A stretch of DNA of 64,000 nucleotides from Devosia rhodophyticola (GTDB lineage: Bacteria > Pseudomonadota > Alphaproteobacteria > Rhizobiales > Devosiaceae). Below are positions 17,144 to 27,059 of this stretch, one piece after another. A model generated the notes under the pieces. That model had not been told where the DNA came from. It saw only the letters and a program-made list of their open reading frames with translations, and did no database searches. Both the position numbers and the translations under genes were made by a program. Within the stretch, counting starts at the first letter, position 1, and the number at the start of each line of letters is the position of its first letter. The stretch is taken from contig NZ_CP118247.1 of NCBI RefSeq assembly GCF_028816475.1, forward strand, positions 992,001 to 1,056,000, given 5' to 3'.

Positions 17144-20100
17144 ATGTCAGACCGCCTCAGCCTAGCTCGCGCCACCATGCGCAGTCATACCATTGTTGAT
17201 CGTGATGAAGCGATTGCCCGACTGTTGGTGTTGGCAGATCTGAGCGAGACGACGCGTGAAGAGATCTCGGCCGCGGCTGCGCAATTGGTGCGACAGGTGC
17301 GCGGATCATCCAGTCCCGCGCTTATGGAAACCATGCTGGCTGAATATAGTCTTTCAACTGATGAGGGCATTGCCCTGATGTGCCTGGCCGAAGCGCTGCT
17401 GCGCGTGCCTGATGCCGACACGATGGACGAGTTGATCGCCGACAAGATCGTTGATCACGACTGGGGCTCGCATGTCGATCACTCCGGTCCGCTGCTGCTT
17501 AATGCCTCGGCCTGGGCGCTGATGTTGACCGGGCGGGTCTTGAGTGATGGGCAGATGCAGATCGGGCGTACGCTGCAGTCCATGGTGCGACGTCTTGGCG
17601 AACCCGCCATCCGTGGCGCTGTTTCGGCCGCCATGCGGCGCATGGGCAGCCAGTTCGTCCTGGGTCAGACCATCAAGGAAGCGCTCAAGAATGGCGCCGA
17701 AAACACGGCAGCCGGCTATCTCTATTCGTTCGACATGCTGGGGGAGGCCGCGCGCACTGACGCCGATGCGTTGCGCTATCATCGTGCCTATGCCGATGCG
17801 ATTGTTGCGCTGGGCAAAGTTGCCAAACAGGATGATGTGCTGGCCAATCACGGCATTTCGGTCAAACTTTCGGCACTGCACCCACGCTACGAATATAGTC
17901 AGCGCCCGCACATGCTGCCGGTCCTCTGCGACCGCCTGCTGGCGCTTTGCATCGCGGCAAAATCGGCGCGCATAGCCCTGAACATTGATGCGGAGGAAGC
18001 CGACCGCCTGGATCTCAGCCTTGAGGTTATTGAAACCGTTCTGTCCAACCCTGAACTTGCGGGCTGGCACGGCTTTGGCGTGGTGGTTCAGGCCTATGGC
18101 GGGCGGGCTCCCGATGTCATCGATTGGCTTGACGTCTTGACCGAAAAGCTAGACCGGCGCATCTCGGTGCGGCTGGTCAAGGGTGCTTATTGGGATACAG
18201 AGATCAAACGTGCCCAAGTGCTGGGCCTGCCCGGATTTCCAGTCTTTACCGCCAAGGCTGAGACTGATCTTTCCTATATGGCCTGTGCCCGCAAGCTGTT
18301 AGGGATTGGCCCCCGGATATTCCCGCAGTTCGCAACGCATAATGCCCACACGATGGCGGCGATATTGGCGATGGCGCCAGACCGCAGCAGTTTTGAATTT
18401 CAGCGACTGCATGGCATGGGCGAAACGCTGCACGAGATCGTGCATGATGGCGAGCAAACGCGTTGTCGCATTTATGCGCCGGTTGGCGCCCACGAAGACC
18501 TGTTGGCCTATTTGGTGCGACGACTGCTCGAAAATGGCGCCAATTCGTCCTTCGTTAATCAGATCGTTGATGAGGCCATTGCGCCCGAAGCCATCGTTCA
18601 GGATCCGATTGCGCGGATCATGCGCCCGTCGCGGCGACCGCCCCTAGCGCTGCCAAAAGATATTTTCGGTTCGCGGCAGAATTCACGCGGGTATGATCTG
18701 GCCGATCTGCTGATCCTGGATGAAATTGAAGTAGCGCGCGCGCCATTTGCCGCGCCGCACCAGTGGACATTCGGCGCGGGCGATCAAACCATCATCAATC
18801 CATCAGATTTTTCCGACACTGTCGGTCGGGTAGGATTTGGCGAAGTCAGCCATATTGATCCATGCGTCAGCCGAGCGCTTGGTTTTCAAAAGACATGGGA
18901 GAGCCGCAGCAGCTATGAGCGCGCTGGCATTCTCAATGCCATTGCCGAAAGTTATGAAGCCAATGCGCCCGAATTTTATGCGCTGTGTGCGCGCGAAGCA
19001 GGCAAGTCGCTTGCCGATGCCGTCGGCGAAGTGCGCGAAGCCGTCGATTTTCTACGCTATTATGCAGCCGAAGCCATGGCGGAGCCGCCGCGACCGGCCC
19101 GTGGGGTGATTGTTTGCATTTCGCCCTGGAATTTCCCGCTGGCGATTTTTACCGGCCAGATCGCAGCTGCATTGGTGACCGGCAATGCCGTTATTGCAAA
19201 GCCCGCCGAGCAGACCAATCTGATTGCCAGCCGTGCCGTTCAGCTGATGCACGAGGCGGGCATTCCGATCGATGTATTGCAGCTGTTGCTCGGAGCTGGG
19301 GAAACCGTCGGCGCGGGTCTGGTGGCCGATGCGAGAATCAACGGAGTGTGCTTTACCGGCTCGACCGGGGTGGCCAAATCGATTGCGGTCCAATTGGCCA
19401 AAACCGCGGCGCCGGACACATTGCTGATCGCTGAAACCGGCGGGCTCAATGCCATGCTGGTGGATTCAACCGCCCTGCCCGAACAGGCGGTGCGCGATAT
19501 CGTTGCCTCCGCATTCCAGAGTGCTGGACAACGCTGCTCGGCATTGCGGCTGCTCTATGTGCAGGAGGATGTCGCTGACAAGGTAATGGAAATGCTCAAG
19601 GGCGCCATGGAAACCCTTTCCGTCGGCAATAGCTGGGCGCTGCAGACCGATGTGGGGCCAGTTATCGACGCCGAAGCCCGCGATGGCATTACCAATTATT
19701 GCGATACGCAGGCCAAGACCGGGCGGGTGGTTGCGCGCTTGCATGCTCCCCAGAACGGCAATTATGTCAGCCCCACTATCGTGCGGGTTGATGGTATTGA
19801 CGATCTCGAACGCGAAATTTTTGGACCGGTGCTCCATGTTGCAACCTTCAAGGCCGAAAATATCGACGCAATCATCGACGATATCAATGCGCGGGGATAT
19901 GGGCTGACCTTTGCTCTTCACACGCGGATCGATGATCGAGTGCAGCAGGTGGTGGATCGCCTGCACGTTGGCAATTTCTACGTTAATCGCAATCAGATCG
20001 GCGCTGTGGTTGGCTCGCAACCCTTTGGTGGTGAGGGACTGTCCGGCACGGGTCCAAAGGCGGGTGGGCCGCTCTATCTCCCCCGATTTGGCCATGCGTC

Positions 20101-20722
20101 CAAGCTGGCGCAGGGTGATCACGAAGTGACCCCTTCAGGGACGATCAGTCAAATAGAAGTGCCAGATGCCACTGTCTGGTCAGCGCGATCGGATCGGATT
20201 TCCCGCCTGCGCGCCTTGCTCCGTGGTAAGGGCGAGCGGGCGATGGCGGTGAGCGCGGCAATGGACATGGGGCCGATTGATCTGCCCGGTCCCACCGGCG
20301 AAGCCAATAGCTTGCGCCTTGTCGGACGCGGTACGGTTCTATGTCTCGGGCCACACCCCGACGCGCTACGAGCGCAAGTGGTGATGGCATTGGCGGTCGG
20401 CAATGGCGTCGTTGCGGTTGGCCCAACCGCTAGCGACGTCCTGCGCGGGCTCAAGGCCGCCGATGTTCCTCTAAGCATAGTGGATGGTGTTATCGATATG
20501 ACGCCACTGCGGATCGCCCCGATTTCTGCTGTTGCCATTGAGGGAAACGATACGATGGTTGAGAGCATCCGGCAGGCTCTAGCAGATCGTGAAGGTGCGA
20601 TTATCCCCGTCATTGCAGGCCTTGATCCAGCCGCTTATGTGCATGAACGCGCCTTGACCGTCGACACCACCGCAGCCGGGGGCAATGCCTCTCTCCTCGC
20701 CAGCATGGACGGCGCGGCTTAG
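17144..20722 (+). CDS. putA: Bifunctional proline dehydrogenase / L-glutamate-5-semialdehyde dehydrogenase PutA
   Basis: This 1192 aa enzyme oxidises proline to glutamate in two steps. The FAD-dependent proline dehydrogenase barrel lies in the first half ([37 protein letters not shown]). The NAD-dependent aldehyde dehydrogenase domain follows from about residue 550 ([29 protein letters not shown], Glu at about 764 in ETGGLNAM, catalytic Cys at about 798 in SAGQRCSAL). There is no N-terminal ribbon-helix-helix domain, so it is the two-function type regulated by the separate PutR. The start at 17144 follows AAGGGAGA; an ATG nine codons upstream lacks it. The C-terminal ~180 residues are the extra domain of long PutAs. 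The 3' end overlaps the convergent deacetylase-like gene by four bases. Confidence 0.96.
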   Translation: MSDRLSLARATMRSHTIVDRDEAIARLLVLADLSETTREEISAAAAQLVRQVRGSSSPALMETMLAEYSLSTDEGIALMCLAEALLRVPDADTMDELIADKIVDHDWGSHVDHSGPLLLNASAWALMLTGRVLSDGQMQIGRTLQSMVRRLGEPAIRGAVSAAMRRMGSQFVLGQTIKEALKNGAENTAAGYLYSFDMLGEAARTDADALRYHRAYADAIVALGKVAKQDDVLANHGISVKLSALHPRYEYSQRPHMLPVLCDRLLALCIAAKSARIALNIDAEEADRLDLSLEVIETVLSNPELAGWHGFGVVVQAYGGRAPDVIDWLDVLTEKLDRRISVRLVKGAYWDTEIKRAQVLGLPGFPVFTAKAETDLSYMACARKLLGIGPRIFPQFATHNAHTMAAILAMAPDRSSFEFQRLHGMGETLHEIVHDGEQTRCRIYAPVGAHEDLLAYLVRRLLENGANSSFVNQIVDEAIAPEAIVQDPIARIMRPSRRPPLALPKDIFGSRQNSRGYDLADLLILDEIEVARAPFAAPHQWTFGAGDQTIINPSDFSDTVGRVGFGEVSHIDPCVSRALGFQKTWESRSSYERAGILNAIAESYEANAPEFYALCAREAGKSLADAVGEVREAVDFLRYYAAEAMAEPPRPARGVIVCISPWNFPLAIFTGQIAAALVTGNAVIAKPAEQTNLIASRAVQLMHEAGIPIDVLQLLLGAGETVGAGLVADARINGVCFTGSTGVAKSIAVQLAKTAAPDTLLIAETGGLNAMLVDSTALPEQAVRDIVASAFQSAGQRCSALRLLYVQEDVADKVMEMLKGAMETLSVGNSWALQTDVGPVIDAEARDGITNYCDTQAKTGRVVARLHAPQNGNYVSPTIVRVDGIDDLEREIFGPVLHVATFKAENIDAIIDDINARGYGLTFALHTRIDDRVQQVVDRLHVGNFYVNRNQIGAVVGSQPFGGEGLSGTGPKAGGPLYLPRFGHASKLAQGDHEVTPSGTISQIEVPDATVWSARSDRISRLRALLRGKGERAMAVSAAMDMGPIDLPGPTGEANSLRLVGRGTVLCLGPHPDALRAQVVMALAVGNGVVAVGPTASDVLRGLKAADVPLSIVDGVIDMTPLRIAPISAVAIEGNDTMVESIRQALADREGAIIPVIAGLDPAAYVHERALTVDTTAAGGNASLLASMDGAA

Positions 20723-21519
20723 TGGGAAGCAACGACCTCCAATTGGGACAAAACGTCGGCTACAGGGCAGATACGCAGATCTCGATAGCGCAGCAAATCG
20801 ACAATTTCCGCAAAATAGCGCGGTGAGCACCCCAGTGCGCTGGGGTGCCTGCGTACATCATGGGTGACGAAAATCAACCACCCGCAAGTGCGTTCGACTT
20901 CGGCGAGCACTGTCAGGATGGTGCCGCGCGTTGAGGAGTTGCCAGCCAACTCATGGATCATCAGCTGTGTTGGATCGATCAGGCCATGATTGATGCCTGT
21001 TCTGGTGCCACGCATGCCAAAAAAGCGGTCAGATAGAGCCAGGCGATCAACGTTCGGGAGTACGTCAGAATCATAGGAACAGGTTGGCGGCAGGTTGGAG
21101 CCAGGCAGGCTCTCAAGCATTGCCAGATTGTCCCCAAAACTGCCGCCATTCGCACTGGTGGGGTCAATAAGCAGACCTATCTGGTGGCCGCGCCAGGCCA
21201 GTTGCTTGGCCAGTTCCAAAGAGGCGAGTCCATCGGCACCGGTCGACGATGCTGTGAGCGGGTCGGACAGGTAAAATGTTGCCGCTATCCCGACATCTTC
21301 CAGGATAGGGGCAGCGTTACGGGCAGCCGATCTGGCAAAGCCATCAAAGCTGAAACTCACTGTGGGTTGAGCAAGGCGATATTGAGCATTATTGCCGACC
21401 GCCGTTCTGCCATTGCGGCCGCGCAATGATGGCTCAGTCGCGTCAACTGTAGAGCCGCCAAGTGGCGACGAACTCGATCCCAGCCTATCTTTCTTTCCTA
21501 CCGCCACTCGAAATCTCAA
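20719..21519 (-). CDS. Polysaccharide deacetylase-like protein lacking metal-site residues
   Basis: The 266 aa product has the order of a NodB-type deacetylase: TVSFSFDGFARSAARNAAPI, then LEDVGIAATFYLSDPL, GHQIGLLIDPTS and a late LIFVTHDVRRHPS. The catalytic motifs are eroded. Family members have FDD, but this has FDG. The H-x-x-x-H metal pair that should follow GHEIG is absent (GLLIDPTSANG). It is therefore probably inactive as a deacetylase or has a new role. The start is uncertain: TTG at 21519 or GTG at 21507, and the first 50 residues look poorly conserved. The 161 bases upstream are strikingly AT-rich and hold no gene. The gene ends four bases inside putA, convergent. Confidence 0.7.
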   Translation of the reverse strand: MRFRVAVGKKDRLGSSSSPLGGSTVDATEPSLRGRNGRTAVGNNAQYRLAQPTVSFSFDGFARSAARNAAPILEDVGIAATFYLSDPLTASSTGADGLASLELAKQLAWRGHQIGLLIDPTSANGGSFGDNLAMLESLPGSNLPPTCSYDSDVLPNVDRLALSDRFFGMRGTRTGINHGLIDPTQLMIHELAGNSSTRGTILTVLAEVERTCGWLIFVTHDVRRHPSALGCSPRYFAEIVDLLRYRDLRICPVADVLSQLEVVASH

Positions 21520-21680
21520 TGTCTATCTGAATGTAAATTACGAGATTTGCTAGCATCCAACGTCTGAATTACGAATTTGATTTCATCAACGAAGTTAATT
21601 CGCTGAACCAATATTCAACAAACAACAAATGTACTTAAGTATATTCACCCACGGTAGAGATAATGATACACTGATAAAAA

Positions 21681-23523
21681 TCAAACCGACGCAGGTTGCG
21701 CGGCCAGGATGGCCAAAAAGGCGTCGCCGTAACGTTCAAGCTTGGCCTGCCCAATACCAGGAATTGAGAGCATATCCTCAGGTGTTTCGGGCCGCGACTG
21801 GGCCAGCGCCCGCAGGGTGACATCCTGAAAAACGACATAGGGCGGCACGCCCTGTTGGCGAGCGATGCGCAACCGCTCGGCCCGCAGGGCGTTGAAGATC
21901 GACATCACTGACTCGGGAAGTTCGATGGCTCCGGCAAGTTGGCGGCGCACTTCGGCAGCTTTTCGGGGACGATCCTTACGCAATATGACGGTTTGTTCGC
22001 GTTTGAACACGGCGCGGGCCCCCTCCCCCAATTTTAGCGCACCATGGGCAGTGTGATCGACCTGGAGCAGGCCCAGTGCTGCGAGTTGACGATAGACAGA
22101 CTGCCAACTTCGCGCATTGAGATCCTTGCCAGCCCCAAAGACTGCCTGCTGGTCGTGGCCAAAGCGGGTGACTTTTTCGGTCGGCTTGCCCATCAGCACC
22201 TCAATAAGATGGGCGGCACCGAACCGCTGACCGGTGCGATAGGCGCAGGCCAATGCCTTGATCGCAGCTTCGGTGCCATCCCAACTGGCGACGGGCGAAC
22301 GGCAGGTATCGCAATTGCCGCAATTGGTGGGGTAGACTTCGCCAAAATGGGCAAGGATTGCCTTGCGGCGGCATTGGGTGGTTTCGCAAACACCCAACAG
22401 GGCCGTCAGTTTGGCGTGTTCAACACGCTTGATTTCCTCGGGGGCATTGCCCTCCTCGATCATGCGGCGGCGCTGGACCACGTCGGCCATGCCATAATTC
22501 ATCCAGGCATCGGCCGGTTGGCCATCGCGGCCGGCGCGCCCGGTTTCCTGATAGTAGGCCTCAATGGAAGCGGGTAGATCCATATGAGCGACATAGCGCA
22601 CGTCGGGCTTGTCGATACCCATGCCAAAGGCGACCGTGGCAACGAGGCAAAGATTTTCCTCACGCAGGAACGCATCCTGATTGGCGGAGCGCACAGTGGC
22701 GTCCATGCCGGCATGATAGGGTAACGCCCGGATGCCCTGCCGATCCAGCCAATCAGCGATATCCTCGACCTTGGCGCGCGACAGGCAATAGATGATGCCG
22801 CTATCACCCTTGTGGCGTTCGAGGAACCGCAGCAATTGCTGACGCGCATTGTCGCGCTCTATAATCTCGTAGGAAATATTGGGGCGATCAAAGCTGGTCT
22901 CAAAAACGCGCGCGTCACCAAGGCCCAACCGCTCGATAATGTCGGCGCGGGTAACGGGATCTGCCGTAGCCGTCAAGGCAATGCGCGGCACACCGGGAAA
23001 GAGTTCGGTCAGCTTGGCCAGATCGCGGTATTCGGGGCGAAAATCATGCCCCCACTGGCTTACGCAATGGGCTTCGTCGATTGCGAACAGGGCAATTTGA
23101 AGACCCTCGAGCATCTGGCGAAATCCGGGCGTGGCGACCTCGTTCGGGAGCGACATAGAGTAGATCCAACTCGCCGCGCCGCAGTTGCTGGCGAACGTTT
23201 GTCGCCTCTTGACTGGTGAGCGAGGAATTGAGTGCAGCAGCGCTGACGCCAGCCTGACGCAAGGCTTCGACCTGATCGCGCATCAGGGCAATGAGTGGAG
23301 AAATCACGATGCCGACGCCAGCGCGACAAATGGCGGGGATCTGGTAACAGGCCGATTTTCCGGCGCCGGTGGGAAATAACACAACCGCGTCTCCGCCATC
23401 GGTCAGATGACGCACCACCTCTTCCTGCTCGCCCCGAAAGGCGGCATGGCCAAAGACATTGCGCAAAACCTCGGCGGGGTCTCTTGGCGCAAAAGCCGGC
23501 GCGGAACTGCCGGAATAATTCAT
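21681..23523 (-). pseudogene. recQ: RecQ ATP-dependent DNA helicase, split by one-base insertion near 23138
   Basis: RecQ unwinds DNA in recombination and fork repair. The 5' part holds Walker A FPTGAGKSACYQIPA and ISPLIALMRDQVEAL, ending DLLYVAPER. The 3' part resumes TPGFRQMLEGL and has FAIDEAHCVSQWGHDFRPEY, the zinc-binding Cys set (CRRKAILAHFG, NCGNCDTC) and a C-terminal HRDC domain ending near ALAQSRPETPEDMLSIPGIG. The frames join at CC 23138-23139 if one base is removed, giving 613 aa, close to the 609 aa of E. coli RecQ. All motifs are intact, so the break may be an assembly error. The start MNYSGSS at 23523 fits better than the GTG or ATG further upstream. It lies downstream of engB on the same strand. 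Confidence 0.88.
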
Positions 23524-23632
23524 GGTGTTGTCCCAGCCCGGGGCGCGACTCAGTGCGCCCAAATCAATGATCTCTTGGACCATGATTGCGGGGCGTGACG
23601 CAAGCGCGTCTGCCCCGGGAGCGTGGAACGGA

Positions 23633-24292
23633 TCAGCTTTGCAGCAGCAGTGCTACTTCGGTGCGCAAATCGCTCAATCCATCGCCCTTATGGCTCGACG
23701 TGATGATGATATGGGGGTGAGCGGCCGTGCGTTTGGCAACTATCGCCTTGGTCTGAGCGACCACTTTTTCAAGTTCGGGGGCCAGCAGCTTGTCGGCCTT
23801 GGTCAAAACGATCTGGTAGCTGACAGCGGCGCTATCAAGCTCGTTCATGACTGTCATGTCGTTTGCCTTGGGGCCATGGCGTGCATCAACCAGCACATAG
23901 ACGCGGCGCAGAATGGCGCGGCCAGTCAGATAGCGGTGGATGAGTTTGGTCCAGGCGCGGACCTTGTCTTCGGGTGCCTTGGCATAACCATAGCCGGGCA
24001 TATCGACGATGCGCAGCGGCTCAGTCTCGCTTTCGAAGATGTTGAGCTCCTGGGTGCGACCCGGCGTATTGGAGGTGCGGGCCAGCGACGAAGTGCCCGT
24101 CAAGGCGTTGATCAGCGATGATTTACCGACATTGGAGCGTCCGGCAAAAGCGATTTCGAGCCGATCGGGCTCCGGCAAATCGGCAATGGACACACACCCC
24201 TTGATGAAGGCGAAGGGGCGAGCGAACAGCAGGCGGCCAGCCTCGAGCACATCGGGTGAATAGTCGATCTTGGTCATGACGGATTGGCTCAT
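23633..24292 (-). CDS. engB: Ribosome biogenesis GTPase EngB (YihA/YsxC)
   Basis: This 219 aa GTPase is needed for large-subunit assembly and septation in many bacteria. G1 is FAGRSNVGKSSLINAL, G2 region TSNTPGRTQELN, G3 VDMPGYGYAK, G4 LTKADKL and G5 TSSHKGDG. The length and the DARHGPK motif match the family. It follows the rpmH-rnpA-yidC block after an intrinsic terminator, as is common in this order, so it may have its own promoter between 24293 and 24340. recQ follows. Confidence 0.96.
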   Translation of the reverse strand: MSQSVMTKIDYSPDVLEAGRLLFARPFAFIKGCVSIADLPEPDRLEIAFAGRSNVGKSSLINALTGTSSLARTSNTPGRTQELNIFESETEPLRIVDMPGYGYAKAPEDKVRAWTKLIHRYLTGRAILRRVYVLVDARHGPKANDMTVMNELDSAAVSYQIVLTKADKLLAPELEKVVAQTKAIVAKRTAAHPHIIITSSHKGDGLSDLRTEVALLLQS

Positions 24293-24339
24293 TGCTTGGT
24301 TGGCTCAGATCTAGTGTCGCGCGAAAATTGGTCGCTCAG

Positions 24340-24373
24340 AAAAACACTGCCCGCCGGAGGGCTCCAGCGGGCA
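24340..24373 (-). terminator. Rho-independent terminator after yidC
   Basis: On the minus strand, TGCCCGCTGGAG and CTCCGGCGGGCA form a stem (24348-24373) with one mismatch. It is followed by GTGTTTTTCTG, a five-T run at 24340-24344. It sits 27 bases past the yidC stop and should end the rpmH-rnpA-yidC transcript. Confidence 0.8.
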
Positions 24374-24399
24374 ATAGCATGATTGGCCTTAAATGGCGA

Positions 24400-26247
24400 T
24401 CAGGGCTTGGGTTCAACCGCTTTTGGTTTGCGCTTGAAACTGTCGACAATGTTGCCGAACAAATTCACCTCGGCCCCGTGGCGCTTCATGATGAACCATT
24501 GCTGGGTGACCGAAAGCGTATTGTTCCATGCCCAGTAGATCACCAGACCCGCGGGGAACGTGCCCAGCATGAAGGTAAAGATAATGGGCATGAACGAGAA
24601 GATCATGGCCTGGGTTGGATCTGGTGGCGGCGGATTGAGTTTCATCTGGATCCACATGGTAAAGCCCATGATCACCGGCCAAATACCCAGATGCAGGAAG
24701 TGTCCGATTACCGGCAATACCGTCGGATCCCATGCGATGAGGCCGAACAGGGTGAAAATGTTGGTGGGATCGGGCGCCGCCAAATCCTGAATCCAGCCAA
24801 AGAACGGTGCGTGGCGCATCTCAAGGCTGATGAAGATCACCGTATAGAGTGAATAGAACACCGGAATCTGGATCAGCATTGGCCAACAGCCGGAAAGTGG
24901 ATTGATCTTTTCGCGCTTGTAAAGCTCCATCATGGCCTGTTGCTGGGCCGGGCGATCATCTTTGAAGCGCTCCTGCAAGGACTTCATTTCCGGCTGAACG
25001 CGGCGCATGGCGGCCATCGACGCGTAGGAGCGATTGGCCAGTGGAAAAAATAGGGCCTTGACCAGAACGGTCACGCACATCACGGCGACGCCGAAATTGC
25101 CGATGATCGAATAGAGGAAGGTCAAAACCTTGAACATGGGCCAGGTCAGGAAGTGCAACCAGCCCCAATCGATCAACAAATCAATGCGATCAAAGCCATA
25201 TTGATCCTTGTAGGCGGACAGGACTGCTTCTTCCTTGGCGCCCGCAAACACATGGCTTTCATCGGTGGCGATTGCCCCCGGGGCAACGGTTACGGGCGTG
25301 GTTTCGACATAACTCGACTGATAGATATCCTTGGTACCGCTAGGATTGGACCAGGAGAACCGCGCATTGATCGGCGCGTCGGGCTTGGCGAGCACGGCGG
25401 TCGCCCAGTACTTATCGGTAAAGCCCAGCCAACCCGTCGTATTGTCGAGGTCGACCTGTCGATCCTTTTGCATATCCGAATATTTCTTGGAAACCAGATT
25501 GTTGGATCCAAGAACGCCAGCAGGGCCTTCGTGCTGAATAAAGAAATTTTGCACGTGAGGCGTGTCGTGGCGCGCCACACGAGCGTAAGGATAGAGGGAA
25601 ACCGTCTCACTGCCGTAATTTTCAACGGTCTGGGTGACAGTAAACAGATAGTAAGCATCAACGGCGAAGGTGCGGCGGAAAATAAGGCCAGCCCCATTGT
25701 CATAGCGCAGCGTAACCGGGGTTGCCTCGGTCAGCGTGACGCTGCTGCTTTCCACTTGCCATTGCGTGGTATTGGTCGGCACCGCCACATTGGTGCCATT
25801 GGTTGGCACCCATCCCTGCTCGATGAAATAGGCGTTGGGCACACCGGCAGGGGTCAAAAGCGTAATGATCGGGGAAGTTGGATCAACCGTTTCGGTATAG
25901 TTTTTCAGTTCCAGATCATCAAGGCGGGCGCCCTGCAGATTGATCGACCCTTTGAGGTCGGGGGTGTCGATGGCAACGCGCTGGGTTGCAGCAATCGCCG
26001 TTGCTCGGTCAGGATAGGTTTCATTGCCAGTGACGGGGGCAACGGCGCCGGGTTCACCAGTAGCCGCGGCGGCCGCAGTTGTCGCAGGCACCGAAAGCGC
26101 GGCATCAGCTGCGACCTGCTGTTCGGCTGCGATCTTGGCCTGCTGCTGGGCTCGCTCCATTTGCGGCCCGGCCACTAGAAACTGCCAGCCAAACAGCACC
26201 GCGATGCTGAGGACAATGGCCAGAATTACGTTGCGATTATCTGTCAT
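24400..26247 (-). CDS. yidC: Membrane protein insertase YidC
   Basis: This 615 aa inner-membrane protein inserts and folds membrane proteins. It has an N-terminal anchor (NVILAIVLSIAVLFGWQFLV), a large periplasmic beta domain from about residue 60 to 330, and five C-terminal helices with FPLANRSYASMAAMRRVQPE and QQQAMMELYKREKINPLSGC, the conserved cytoplasmic loop. The rnpA TGA overlaps its ATG. The gene order rpmH-rnpA-yidC is that of most bacteria. A small yidD is not seen between rnpA and yidC. Confidence 0.97.
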   Translation of the reverse strand: MTDNRNVILAIVLSIAVLFGWQFLVAGPQMERAQQQAKIAAEQQVAADAALSVPATTAAAAATGEPGAVAPVTGNETYPDRATAIAATQRVAIDTPDLKGSINLQGARLDDLELKNYTETVDPTSPIITLLTPAGVPNAYFIEQGWVPTNGTNVAVPTNTTQWQVESSSVTLTEATPVTLRYDNGAGLIFRRTFAVDAYYLFTVTQTVENYGSETVSLYPYARVARHDTPHVQNFFIQHEGPAGVLGSNNLVSKKYSDMQKDRQVDLDNTTGWLGFTDKYWATAVLAKPDAPINARFSWSNPSGTKDIYQSSYVETTPVTVAPGAIATDESHVFAGAKEEAVLSAYKDQYGFDRIDLLIDWGWLHFLTWPMFKVLTFLYSIIGNFGVAVMCVTVLVKALFFPLANRSYASMAAMRRVQPEMKSLQERFKDDRPAQQQAMMELYKREKINPLSGCWPMLIQIPVFYSLYTVIFISLEMRHAPFFGWIQDLAAPDPTNIFTLFGLIAWDPTVLPVIGHFLHLGIWPVIMGFTMWIQMKLNPPPPDPTQAMIFSFMPIIFTFMLGTFPAGLVIYWAWNNTLSVTQQWFIMKRHGAEVNLFGNIVDSFKRKPKAVEPKP

Positions 26248-26654
26248 GATCTGTTGTTCCGCTCGCCTTTGGCACGCGTCGCGCCAGGTCTGGCTGAATT
26301 GGGTTTGGCCGTGTGAACGCGAGCAATTGCCTGCGAAACATCCCTGACCAGACGGGAGAAAGGCTCATTAAGCGCCTCCCGGCGCCCGACCAGCACATAA
26401 TCGTGGCCAGCTACAAAGTCACTGGCACACATCGTCACGGCGGCGCGCAAACGGCGCCTGATCCGGTTACGCTCAGGCGAATTGCCAGTTTTCTTGGTGA
26501 CGGTGAAGCCCACGCCCGGTGCCTCATCATCCACCGAAACTGACTGCATCCCAAACGCAGGACGCCCGGCGCGATTGCCCCGGGCAGCCTTGACAAACTG
26601 AGATCGCTGCTTCAACCGGCGCAAAGCGCCCGTGGCTGGTGCCAAGGCCGCCAT
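26244..26654 (-). CDS. rnpA: Ribonuclease P protein component
   Basis: This 136 aa basic protein assists the RNase P RNA in tRNA 5' processing. The family signature is GNSPERNRIRRRLRAAV at about 74-90, preceded by GVGFTVTKKT; LRRLKQRSQF near the start is the N-terminal motif. It starts 15 bases after the rpmH stop and overlaps yidC by four bases. The tail beyond residue 115 is a basic extension of the kind often seen in alphaproteobacteria. Confidence 0.95.
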   Translation of the reverse strand: MAALAPATGALRRLKQRSQFVKAARGNRAGRPAFGMQSVSVDDEAPGVGFTVTKKTGNSPERNRIRRRLRAAVTMCASDFVAGHDYVLVGRREALNEPFSRLVRDVSQAIARVHTAKPNSARPGATRAKGERNNRS

Positions 26655-26668
26655 CCGGCCGGGAAGCC

Positions 26669-26803
26669 TTAAGCCGAAAGTTTCTTGCGGCCGTCGCGGC
26701 GACGGCGGTTCAAAATGGCACGACCGTCCTTGGTGGCCATACGCGCACGGAAACCGTGACGACGGGCACGCACGAGCTGGCTGGGCTGATATGTACGTTT
26801 CAT
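26669..26803 (-). CDS. rpmH: 50S ribosomal protein L34
   Basis: A 44 aa protein, [20 protein letters not shown] followed by [20 protein letters not shown], is textbook L34. The start is at 26803; longer in-frame extension upstream is not part of the family. It is the first gene of the rnpA-yidC transcript. The 256 bases between it and the oxidoreductase gene at 27060 hold its promoter region and no other gene I can support. Confidence 0.98.
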   Translation of the reverse strand: MKRTYQPSQLVRARRHGFRARMATKDGRAILNRRRRDGRKKLSA

Positions 26804-27059
26804 GACATCAAACCGCGCGCGGCACGGTTCCTCTTTTTGCTCTGCTTGCGCAAGAAAATCGCTTTTATGCATCGCGAAAACTCGGACGCATTGCGGGTTG
26901 GCCGGTGTATATGAAAAAGCTCATGCCAAGTCAACGCTTGGTGTGCACCGTTTAGTGATGCCAGCCAGTTTGTTGCGCCTTTTACCGCCCCGACGTTGTT
27001 TTATGGCGTAGACAGCCCCATAACAGTCAAAACCAAACCCTTCCCCAGACTGCACAACC

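Noticed and set aside
25153..26178. 341-codon plus-strand open frame opposite yidC
   Set aside because: It is antisense to yidC with no ribosome site or recognisable domain.
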